NCBI GenBank assembly: GCA_037969155.1
Contig: JBBKWW010000081.1
Location: forward strand, 1-13,077
DNA from: JAYXXU01 sp037969155
GTDB taxonomy: Bacteria; Pseudomonadota; Gammaproteobacteria; Pseudomonadales; Moraxellaceae
Length of the DNA: 13,077 bases
Direction: 5' to 3'
The position numbers and the translations under genes were made by a program. Below, in pieces: positions 1 to 5,507 of this stretch. A model generated the notes under the pieces. The model saw only the letters and a list, made by a program, of their open reading frames with translations, had not been told where the DNA came from and ran no database searches. Each line of letters begins with the position of its first letter. Position 1 is the first letter of the stretch.

Positions 1-22
1 CAGTATTTTGCCAGCAACCCGA

Positions 23-128
23 AGGGACACGGCAGTTTTTGGGGGCTACTGCGTTGCGAGTCGTTTGCTTAGAATGACTAAGCCTCACGATTCACGCCTT
101 GTATCCCCTCAAAAACTGCCAGTGTCGC
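23..128. repeat. Large imperfect palindrome (REP/MITE-like intergenic element)
   Basis: Two arms of about 42 bases read GGCAGTTTTTG(G/A)GGG... on both strands: 31-72 and the reverse complement of 78-120. They meet at an inner perfect stem GCTTAG / CTAAGC around the loop AATGA (about 72-76). Similarity continues a few bases outward, with GACAC at 26-30 against GTGTC at 122-126. The arms match without large gaps but are not identical, as expected for an old mobile palindromic repeat. No transposase lies beside it in the window. It could instead be one long hairpin in a transcript, but no gene reads through it convincingly. Its copy number elsewhere in the genome is unknown. Confidence 0.6.
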
Positions 129-243
129 GGCCGTGGCTCAAGCGTCAACAGCCCCTAATCATCTGTTATCAACAGGTGGGGCGTGGTAAAAAAACATCAT
201 GGCAGTGTATAGCCGACTTGCCGTAGTCAGTGGTGCTACAGGT

Positions 244-627
244 TCACACCGCATGGCGATGTAATTCTTCAAGGCTGACATAGTTCAGCGCTGCTTCATG
301 ACAGGCGGCGAGTTTTATGGGTGCGGCATAGCCTGCGTCTAAAGCTTGCTTCCAGCGGGTGACACACACGCACCAGTAATCCCCTGGTTTTAGCCCTGCA
401 AAGCCAAATTGTGGCACTGGCGTAATCAGGTCGTTACCAACCTGCTGTGAAAAGTTCAAAAAATCAGCAGTGACTTGCACGCAGACCGTATGCTGTCCCA
501 GATCATGTGCGCCAGTGTGGCAAAAGCCATCGCGGTAATAGCCCGTTAGTGGATCAAAACAGCAGCTGGCCAAGCGCTCGCCCAGTACGTTGCGAATGTT
601 TTCAGTTGGGGCAGGATGAATCGACAT
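244..627 (-). CDS. DUF2237 family protein
   Basis: This encodes a 127-residue protein of unknown function that I recognise as the DUF2237 (COG3651) family. The family pattern is present along the full length: NVLGERLASCCFDPLTGYYRDG near residues 13-34, HTVC then FLNFS and GNDL in the middle, and FAGLKPGDYWCVC near residues 75-88. A C-terminal stretch HEAALNYVSLEELHRHA follows. Several cysteines and paired glycines are conserved, but no catalytic role is established to my knowledge. The start is ATG 625-627, giving MSIHPAP, with only a weak GAG-containing ribosome site upstream. Length is normal for the family, so it looks intact. It is divergent from hisZ with a 271-bp gap and shows no sign of operon partners in the window. 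Confidence 0.88.
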   Translation of the reverse strand: MSIHPAPTENIRNVLGERLASCCFDPLTGYYRDGFCHTGAHDLGQHTVCVQVTADFLNFSQQVGNDLITPVPQFGFAGLKPGDYWCVCVTRWKQALDAGYAAPIKLAACHEAALNYVSLEELHRHAV

Positions 628-766
628 GACAGTTTCTCGTCAGCTAAGGTTGCAGATATCAGCAGACTAAAACAGGCAAGACCCATCCGACAAGACTTAA
701 TTCGTCATCATCCATACTGTTTTGCAGGATGCACCCGACGCGAAGCCATGTTAGACTTAGCTGTAT

Positions 767-789
767 TCGGGGGCTCCCCGATTTTTTTT
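767..789 (+). terminator. Intrinsic terminator upstream of hisZ
   Basis: A perfect six-pair stem TCGGGG / CCCCGA with a GCT loop is directly followed by eight T residues. On the plus strand this is a textbook Rho-independent terminator. No plus-strand gene precedes it, since DUF2237 runs away on the minus strand. It therefore either ends a short untranslated RNA starting in about 628-700 or attenuates a hisZ leader. No T-tract follows it on the minus strand. Confidence 0.7.
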
Positions 790-815
790 GTGCGGCTTTT
801 GTACATTGCAGTGCG

Positions 816-821
816 TATAAC
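816..821 (+). promoter_or_regulatory. hisZ: Possible -10 element for hisZ
   Basis: TATAAC lies 77 bases before the hisZ start, downstream of the terminator at 767-789. No good -35 hexamer sits 16-18 bases upstream; a TTGTAC at 799-804 is too close. This is offered only as the best -10 match in the interval. The short duplication GTAGATC just before hisZ (near 877-895) is the only other pattern noticed there. Confidence 0.25.
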
Positions 822-898
822 GGCTTTATTTTTTGCCATTGAGCGCGTGCGTCATGGCGTTGCGCAGATTCAGTCAGTAGATCGGTAGGTAGATCAGT

Positions 899-2068
899 AT
901 GCCAGTTGCAGAAACTTGGTTGCTGCCCGATGGGGTGGCAGATGTGTTGCCTGAGCAGGCAGGACGTTTAGAGCAGTTACGGCGACAGTTGTTAGACACT
1001 TTGGCTGGTCGCGGTTATGAGCTGATTTATACGCCGCTGGTTGAATATGTTGAGTCGCTATTGATTGCGGACAACAGCGACTTAGATTTGCAAACTTTTA
1101 AATTAATTGATCAGACTTCGGGTCGGTTGCTGGGTGTGCGTGCTGATATGACGCCACAAGTGGCGCGGATTGATGCGCATGTGCGGCCATTGGCAGGCAT
1201 TGCGCGGTATTGTTATGCCGCGACGGTATTGCATACCTATCCACAAGGCTTGTCTGCCTCGCGTACACCGTTGCAGCTTGGTGCAGAGTTATTCGGTTCA
1301 GATGCATTGGCGGCTGACTTAGAAATGCTCGACACCATGCTGACGGTATTGCAACAAGCCGGACAACACCCGTTGCATGTGGACTTGGGGCATGTGGCGA
1401 TTTTTCGGGCATTGGCGCATTTAGCCAGCTTAACGACTGAGCAAGAGCAGCAGTTGTTTGACGTGTATCAGCGTAAAGCTATTCCAGAACTATTGGATTA
1501 CAGCACGCAAATCGCCTATGGCGCAGATTTTTTAGCATTGGCGCGGCTTGGGCATGACCTGACGGCGCTGCGGGCTGGGTTATCGACTGCGGCGCAGCAA
1601 TCCACTGCACTGATGCAGGCGATTGAGGATTTAGCGCAGGCGTTGGCGCACTTACAGGCAGTTTGGCCTGAGGTGCAAGTCAGTGTTGATGCTTCCGAAG
1701 TGCGCGGCTATCACTACCATACCGGTTTAGTATTTGCGGCGTATACTGCTCATCGTGCTGTACCACTGGCACAAGGTGGTCGTTACAACGGCGTGGGAAC
1801 AGCGTTTGGTCGCACTCGGCCGGCTACGGGATTTAGCTGTGATTTATACGCACTGCTGAATCGGCAATACGTGGCTGCACCGCGTCAAGTTGTGGCTGCA
1901 CCAGCCAGCCAAGCCACGGGGCTATTGACTGCAATTGCTGCGGCTCGCGCTGTGGGTCAGGTGGTGATTCAAGTGCTGGATCAGCACGATGCAGCCGATC
2001 CAAGATTTACGCATCAGATGGTGCAACAGGCAGACGGCTGGCACGTGCTACCGCTTGCTTTGATTTAA
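899..2068 (+). CDS. hisZ: ATP phosphoribosyltransferase regulatory subunit HisZ
   Basis: HisZ is a catalytically silent relative of histidyl-tRNA synthetase. It assembles with the short-form HisG and confers histidine feedback control on the first step of histidine synthesis, in the cytoplasm. The 389-residue protein opens with ETWLLPDGVADVLPEQA. It carries the class II synthetase-like core: a TPLVEYVESL segment near residues 45-54, LLGVRADMTPQVARIDAH near residues 78-95 (motif 2 region), and PLAQGGRYNGVG near residue 295. It then reads TRPATGFSCDLYAL. It lacks a separate anticodon-binding domain, as expected for HisZ rather than HisS, and the length is normal. The start at ATG 899 is supported by the conserved N terminus; the ribosome site is weak (TAGG about 10 bases upstream). 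purA follows after 19 bp, so the two are probably cotranscribed. hisG is not in the window. Confidence 0.95.
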   Translation: MPVAETWLLPDGVADVLPEQAGRLEQLRRQLLDTLAGRGYELIYTPLVEYVESLLIADNSDLDLQTFKLIDQTSGRLLGVRADMTPQVARIDAHVRPLAGIARYCYAATVLHTYPQGLSASRTPLQLGAELFGSDALAADLEMLDTMLTVLQQAGQHPLHVDLGHVAIFRALAHLASLTTEQEQQLFDVYQRKAIPELLDYSTQIAYGADFLALARLGHDLTALRAGLSTAAQQSTALMQAIEDLAQALAHLQAVWPEVQVSVDASEVRGYHYHTGLVFAAYTAHRAVPLAQGGRYNGVGTAFGRTRPATGFSCDLYALLNRQYVAAPRQVVAAPASQATGLLTAIAAARAVGQVVIQVLDQHDAADPRFTHQMVQQADGWHVLPLALI

Positions 2069-2070
2069 AC

Positions 2071-2090
2071 GGGGAAAAGAGACCGCTATT
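2071..2090 (+). promoter_or_regulatory. purA: Ribosome binding region and ATT start of purA
   Basis: The 19-bp hisZ-purA gap holds GGGGAAAAGAGA followed by CCGCT and then ATT GGT AAA ATT. The reading frame and the conserved residues place initiation at ATT. AUU is a known rare start codon in bacteria (infC and pcnB of E. coli). A single G-to-T change at 2090 would convert a normal ATG into this ATT. Confidence 0.6.
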
Positions 2091-3407
2091 GGTAAAATTG
2101 TCGTCGTGCTTGGCACGCAAGGGGGTGATGAAGGCAAAGGCAAGATTGTAGACTTGCTGACCGATCAAGCCGCCGCTGTGGTGCGTTTTCAAGGGGGGCA
2201 TAATGCCGGACATACCTTGGTGGTGGCTGGTGAAACAACCATCCTGCACCTGATCCCATCCGGTATTTTGCGCGCTGGCGTGAAGTGTTTAATCGGCAAT
2301 GGCGTGGTGCTTGCACCCGATGCGCTCCTGAAAGAAATGAAAACGCTGGAAGCTAAGGGCGTGCCTGTCCGCGAACGGCTACGGATTTCGCCGAACTGTC
2401 CGTTAATTTTGCAGTGCCATGTGGCGCTGGATCAAGCACGTGAGATTAAGCGCGGTAATGCCAAAATCGGCACGACTGGTCGTGGTATTGGCCCTGCTTA
2501 TGAAGACAAAGTGGCGCGGCGTGGTCTGCGTTTGGCTGAGTTGATTCGTGGTGGTGCGGCGTTTGAACAGCGTGTGCGCGAAGTGATCGAATACCATAAC
2601 TTCCGCCTCACTGAGTATTACAAAGTCGAGCCTGTTGACGCAGATGCAGTGCTGGCCGATGCCAAAATTTGGGCAGAAGAACTGCGTGCGCTGGTCTGTG
2701 ATGTGACTGGTCTGTTGCATGAACATCGCCGTGCCGGTGATAATCTGATGTTTGAAGGGGCGCAAGGCTCGCTATTGGATATCGACCATGGGACGTATCC
2801 ATTTGTGACCAGTAGCAATACCACTGCGGGCGGCGTGAGTACCGGTTCTGGCGTTGGTCCGTTGTACTTGGATTATGTGCTGGGCATTACCAAAGCCTAT
2901 ACCACTCGTGTGGGCAGCGGTCCGTTTCCGACTGAACTGCCTTATGATGCCGCCAATGATACTGGCTCTGATATCGGTAAGCATTTGGGCACGGTTGGCC
3001 ATGAATTTGGTGCAACCACTGGCCGTCAGCGCCGCTGTGGTTGGTTTGATGCGGTCGCGCTACGTCGTGCCGTCGAGATTAATTCGATCAGCGGCCTGTG
3101 TTTGACCAAGCTTGATGTGTTGGATGGTCTGGACGAGATTCGGATTTGTACGGCATATGAGCATACTGGCGACAGTGGCTGTCAGGGCTCTAGCGATGCC
3201 GTCGCCTTTGATCATGTCACGCCCGTGTACGAAAGTATTGTGGGTTGGTCTGGCTCGACCATCGGTGCGACGACGCTTGAGCAGTTGCCAGTTGAGGCAC
3301 AAGCCTATATTCAGCGTATTGCTGAGTTGGTCGGTTGTCCAGTCGATATCGTATCGACCGGCCCTGATCGTGATCAAACGATTGTGTTACGCCATCCGTT
3401 TGCTTAA
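2088..3407 (+). CDS. purA: Adenylosuccinate synthetase (apparent ATT start)
   Basis: PurA makes adenylosuccinate from IMP, aspartate and GTP, the first committed step to AMP. From ATT 2088 the protein is 439 residues and begins (M)GKIVVVLGTQ, the standard PurA N terminus. The first ordinary start codon in frame, GTG 2106, would remove the first beta strand, and a TGA at 2061 closes the frame with no ATG, GTG or TTG in between. A purine-rich stretch with GGGGAAAAGAGA sits just before ATT. Visible motifs are the catalytic Asp14 in the GDEGKGK loop, catalytic His42 in GGHNAGHT, the second PurA signature GTTGRGIGPAYEDK near 128-141, TTGRQRRCGWFD near 310-320, and a C-terminal TGPDRDQTI. The normally invariant Trp before GDEGKGK is Gly12 here (codon GGG 2121-2123). 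Both oddities could be real or be base-call errors. It lies downstream of hisZ and ends at a strong terminator. Confidence 0.93.
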   Translation: MGKIVVVLGTQGGDEGKGKIVDLLTDQAAAVVRFQGGHNAGHTLVVAGETTILHLIPSGILRAGVKCLIGNGVVLAPDALLKEMKTLEAKGVPVRERLRISPNCPLILQCHVALDQAREIKRGNAKIGTTGRGIGPAYEDKVARRGLRLAELIRGGAAFEQRVREVIEYHNFRLTEYYKVEPVDADAVLADAKIWAEELRALVCDVTGLLHEHRRAGDNLMFEGAQGSLLDIDHGTYPFVTSSNTTAGGVSTGSGVGPLYLDYVLGITKAYTTRVGSGPFPTELPYDAANDTGSDIGKHLGTVGHEFGATTGRQRRCGWFDAVALRRAVEINSISGLCLTKLDVLDGLDEIRICTAYEHTGDSGCQGSSDAVAFDHVTPVYESIVGWSGSTIGATTLEQLPVEAQAYIQRIAELVGCPVDIVSTGPDRDQTIVLRHPFA

Positions 3408-3423
3408 TGTTTGATGCTGATCT

Positions 3424-3455
3424 AAAAAATCCCTGCCGCGTGCAGGGATTTTTTT
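3424..3455. terminator. Bidirectional terminator after purA
   Basis: TCCCTGC / GCAGGGA form a perfect seven-pair stem around the loop CGCGT. It is flanked by six A residues on the left and seven T residues on the right, which extend the stem and supply the U-tract. It starts 16 bases after the purA stop. The A-tract would also make it work for minus-strand transcripts coming from the right. Confidence 0.92.
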
Positions 3456-3999
3456 GCCCAATGGTTTCAGGCAGGCGGGTTCGGCAGGGATTGGGCTGGT
3501 TCGCAATCCTAAGCTACAGCCTGTTGCTACACCGTCAGCGATGCCTGATTTAAGTCCGGCGCGGTTTACGCCAGTTGGTGGGGCGAATAAACAAGTACCT
3601 GTTGTCCATGCAGAAGGCTTGCATGGCGGCCTGAAAGGAAATCTTCCAGCTGGTATTCAATCCCATCACTTGAATCAAGATGCTACATTCAGAGATGTTA
3701 TTCCCACTAATGAAGGGTTTGCCATTGGCATTCGTGGGAATGCGTTCACGGAGCACGGAAGCCCACATTTTGAGTTCCATAAGTCGTTGGAGGGATTCTG
3801 GAGTCAATATCGTCGAGGTGGCCTGTCTTTCGGCCAGCGGCCAACAAATGCTGAGTATTCCAAGGCAATCGAAGACGCGATGAATAATGCAGGAATTTCT
3901 CAATTTGAGGTTCAAAGGTTGTCTGACTTGGCAAAACAAAATAGGGGAAATTTTGGCCTTCAGAATAGCCAATCAGTCCCCTGTATTCCTGGCCGATAG
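3454..3999 (+). pseudogene. Orphan polymorphic-toxin C-terminal domain, SHH-type nuclease (carrier missing)
   Basis: The open frame encodes up to 181 residues. The first ~55 are rich in Pro, Ala and Gly, like the linker before a toxin tip. Then comes a compact domain with GIQSHHLNQD near residues 67-76, RDVIPTNEGFAIGIRGNAFTEHGSPH, and YRRGGLSFGQRPTNAEYSKAIEDAM. The SHH motif and layout match the Tox-SHH family of predicted HNH/EndoVII-fold nucleases found at the tips of Rhs and related toxins; this assignment is from memory of the family. The frame begins inside the purA terminator at a TTG. The first ATG (3541) has no ribosome site, and no Rhs core, PAAR, signal peptide or other delivery domain precedes it. 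It therefore looks like a displaced toxin tip, probably unexpressed alone, kept beside its immunity gene, which starts 34 bp after its stop. Confidence 0.6.
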
Positions 4000-4015
4000 C
4001 CTCAGAAAAAATGAA

Positions 4016-4036
4016 GGATAGGAGGAAATGTGTATG
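4016..4036 (+). promoter_or_regulatory. Strong ribosome binding site that decides the immunity gene start
   Basis: GGATAGGAGGA ends at 4026. The first in-frame ATG (4028) would be only two bases after GGAGG, while the second ATG (4034) lies eight bases after it. The second is therefore the likely start, giving a protein beginning MNQTTIL. Confidence 0.7.
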
Positions 4037-4513
4037 AATCAGACCACTATTTTAACCTTACAGAAGCTGGAGGCGGCCAACTGGTTTAATCATGTTAGCC
4101 ATGCCAATACTGACAGGGCTATTGTTCTGAAAAGCTGGGATGAAGCTATTGCTCATTGCGAAAGCGTAGAGTGGGAAAATCTGTGCTTAGAGGCTGTGAA
4201 TAACTATCAAGCCAGAATAAGAGAGCGACAGCCTGATCGGCTTAAATCGTGGAATGATCTGGTTAGTGAAATAAAGCAGGTGAGCATGCCTTTGGTTAAA
4301 AGTAAAACTGCCAGTGTGATAGCAGATAATGGGCTGCCAAAAGTGTTCGAGGACGTTGTGCAATGGGACATATTGCATGTGTGCATAGAGGCTGAATATG
4401 GAGACGTTTATCCTCCTGGCTTTTATGCCAGCCAGGCATACTGGTATGTTAATGGTCATTTCCCTTGTGGCTGGAGAGGTGATTTCCCCCAAGGTACTCT
4501 AATAGTTTATTGA
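4034..4513 (+). CDS. Probable immunity protein for the SHH-type toxin
   Basis: This encodes a 159-residue soluble protein with no signal peptide or membrane segment. It is acidic and rich in Trp, with a helical first half (SWDEAIAHCESVEWENLC, residues about 34-51). The second half is compact and aromatic: VQWDILHVCIEAEYGDVYPPGFYASQAYWYVNGHFPCGW near residues 110-150, ending FPQGTLIVY. It is placed right after the toxin cassette, on the same strand and with a strong ribosome site, as immunity genes are. It would bind and neutralise the nuclease in the cytoplasm. The ending reminds me of proteins paired with contact-dependent or Rhs toxins, but I cannot name a Pfam immunity family with certainty. 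It is intact and could protect the cell against sister cells carrying the same toxin tip even if the local toxin fragment is silent. Confidence 0.6.
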   Translation: MNQTTILTLQKLEAANWFNHVSHANTDRAIVLKSWDEAIAHCESVEWENLCLEAVNNYQARIRERQPDRLKSWNDLVSEIKQVSMPLVKSKTASVIADNGLPKVFEDVVQWDILHVCIEAEYGDVYPPGFYASQAYWYVNGHFPCGWRGDFPQGTLIVY

Positions 4514-4516
4514 TGC

Positions 4517-4597
4517 AGCCCGCGTAAGTACGATTAGCTCAGCGTAATCGTACGCGCTGACTCAGATTACACCAGCGGGCTAACCTAACAGCCCGCT
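4517..4597. repeat. Nested inverted repeats with two mutually exclusive pairings
   Basis: A perfect nine-pair stem, GTACGATTA (4528-4536) with TAATCGTAC (4545-4553), has the loop GCTCAGCG. It is enclosed by AGCCCGC (4517-4523) and GCGGGCT (4575-4581). The same GCGGGCT can instead pair with AGCCCGCT at 4590-4597, leaving an eight-base loop AACCTAAC. No T-tract follows on either strand, so this is not a standard intrinsic terminator. It sits between the converging immunity gene and the antitoxin gene and may act as a two-way transcript end or be an old palindromic repeat. Confidence 0.65.
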
Positions 4598-4615
4598 CAA
4601 CCATTCCTCAGCATT

Positions 4616-4882
4616 CTACCGAACTGCAAGAGTCAACCCAAACGACTGCACCACATTAAACACCGTCTCAAACGCAGGCTGCCCATCCGCCGACAACGCC
4701 TTATACAAACTAGCACGAGTCACACCCGCCTGTGCAGCCACATCCGTCATCCCCTTGGCACGGGCAGCAATCCCCACCGCATGCACAAAATCACTCGCCG
4801 TACCGGTCTCTAAAACCTCCTGCAAGAAACAACGAATATCTTCCTCGCTATGCAGATGCTCAGCAATATCAAACTTCTTCAT
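4616..4882 (-). CDS. HTH antitoxin of a RelE-like toxin-antitoxin pair (HI1420 type)
   Basis: This encodes an 88-residue DNA-binding antitoxin. An N-terminal MKKFDIAEHLHSEEDIRCFLQEVLETG segment, the part expected to contact toxin, is followed by VGIAARAKGMTDVAAQAGVTRASLYKALS (residues about 36-64), a Xre-like helix-turn-helix. The final FETVFNVVQSFGLTLAV is typical of the probable addiction-module antidote family that includes HI1420. It would bind the toxin and, with it, repress their shared promoter. It starts three bases after the toxin stop. A ribosome site AGAGGA lies seven bases before its ATG, inside the toxin 3' end, so translation is likely coupled. The toxin-first order is normal for this subgroup. 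Length and motifs look intact. Confidence 0.88.
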   Translation of the reverse strand: MKKFDIAEHLHSEEDIRCFLQEVLETGTASDFVHAVGIAARAKGMTDVAAQAGVTRASLYKALSADGQPAFETVFNVVQSFGLTLAVR

Positions 4883-4885
4883 CGC

Positions 4886-5182
4886 TCAATCCTCTAGGCC
4901 AGACAGTAATTGCTTGGCTTTTTCGATGTCACGCTGCTGGGTGGACTTATCGCCACCCTGTAGCAACAACACGATACGGCCGTGACGAATCACAAAATAC
5001 ACCCGCATCCCACCACCAAACGTCATGCGCAACTCTAACAACTGACCTTCCACCGTCTTGTAGTCACCAAAGTTGCCATTTTCGACACGGGCTAGCCGCG
5101 CTAGCAAGCGAATCTTGGCAGTGTGATCACGCAGCCCATTGAACCAAGCCTCAAACTCAGGGAGCTGTTCAATCGTGTACAT
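4886..5182 (-). CDS. RelE/ParE-superfamily toxin (HI1419 / phage Gp49-like)
   Basis: This encodes a 98-residue toxin starting MYTIEQLPEFEAWFNGLRD. It carries the family blocks ARLARVENGNFGDYKTV (residues about 28-44), LLELRMTFGGGMRVYFV (48-64) and VLLLQGGDKSTQQRDIEKAK (71-90). These match the HI1419-type, phage Gp49-like branch of RelE toxins, which generally act as ribosome-dependent mRNA endonucleases; that activity is inferred from the superfamily. I chose ATG 5180-5182 rather than an upstream ATG at 5231-5233 because the longer form would begin inside the operator and -10 region, and family members are about 95-100 residues long. No strong ribosome site precedes the chosen start, which may keep toxin output low. 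It forms an operon with the antitoxin downstream. Confidence 0.87.
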   Translation of the reverse strand: MYTIEQLPEFEAWFNGLRDHTAKIRLLARLARVENGNFGDYKTVEGQLLELRMTFGGGMRVYFVIRHGRIVLLLQGGDKSTQQRDIEKAKQLLSGLED

Positions 5183-5212
5183 AAACAAGTCGCAGTGAAG
5201 GTAAGTCCAAAT

Positions 5213-5241
5213 ATTGTATCTTTTAGGATACAAGCATGCAA
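5213..5241 (-). promoter_or_regulatory. Promoter of the toxin-antitoxin operon
   Basis: On the minus strand, TTGCAT (5236-5241) is separated by exactly 17 bases from TACAAT (5213-5218). These are good matches to the -35 and -10 consensus sequences. Transcription would begin about 5205, giving a leader of roughly 23 bases before the toxin ATG at 5182. Confidence 0.7.
5214..5233. promoter_or_regulatory. Operator palindrome for autoregulation
   Basis: TTGTATC (5214-5220) and GATACAA (5227-5233) form a perfect seven-base inverted repeat with a six-base centre TTTTAG. It covers the spacer and overlaps the -10 hexamer of the toxin-antitoxin promoter, which is where an HTH antitoxin is expected to bind and block RNA polymerase. 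The binding itself is inferred. Confidence 0.68.
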
Positions 5242-5507
5242 GCTATCGCCAGTATCTAGAGTGTTCTGTCAGGACATACACCCACGGCCTCTCCGAACTA
5301 CTGCTACCCCAAACAGCCGTACTCCTCATGTTTGTACGCCTCACCCCTATATTTGTCGTCATGCCGATTTTTGCATTTGCCAGAATACCGATACTGCCGC
5401 GTGTTGTCCTCAGCTTTGCTCATGCAACCGCGCTAAAACTTGTCTGATTGAGCACAGCAAAATCGACTAGACTAAGCCTTCATCAAATATCCGTTGACCT
5501 GATTTAC
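5242..5507. other. Intergenic stretch between toxin promoter and helicase
   Basis: Apart from a doubtful hydrophobic frame at 5328-5447 (listed separately), I see no gene, RNA gene, terminator or convincing promoter here. The helicase promoter must lie in it or just upstream, but no well-spaced -35/-10 pair stood out. Confidence 0.5.
5328..5447 (+). pseudogene. Hydrophobic 39-residue frame resembling the N terminus of FliR (possible remnant)
   Basis: From ATG 5328 the frame reads MFVRLTPIFVVMPIFAFARI and continues PILPRVVLSFAHATALKLV to a TGA. Spacing of the key residues (R, P nine later, P eight after that, R four after that, then L and A) lines up without gaps with the first membrane helix of FliR/SctT export proteins as I remember them. 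The frame is open upstream but has no ribosome site, and nothing FliR-like follows the stop. Chance similarity of a short hydrophobic stretch is quite possible. Confidence 0.2.

Noticed and set aside
8..226. 72-residue frame at the left edge
   Set aside because: It is formed by reading across the large palindrome, so both its sequence and composition are explained by that repeat.
700..730. Histidine attenuator leader peptide for hisZ
   Set aside because: Only two adjacent His codons are present and no leader start with a ribosome site was found. The classic His-rich run is absent.
616..888. 90-residue plus-strand frame upstream of hisZ
   Set aside because: It runs through the strong terminator at 767-789, overlaps the start of the divergent DUF2237 gene, and shows no recognisable domain or ribosome site.
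4582..4615. Integron attC-like CCTAAC...TCAA next to the antitoxin gene
   Set aside because: There is no matching GTTRRRY core at a proper distance, no integrase and no cassette array. The pattern comes from the hairpin loop.
5183..5233. Longer toxin form starting MYPKRYN
   Set aside because: Its start would lie within the operator and upstream of the transcription start predicted from the promoter, and it exceeds the family length.
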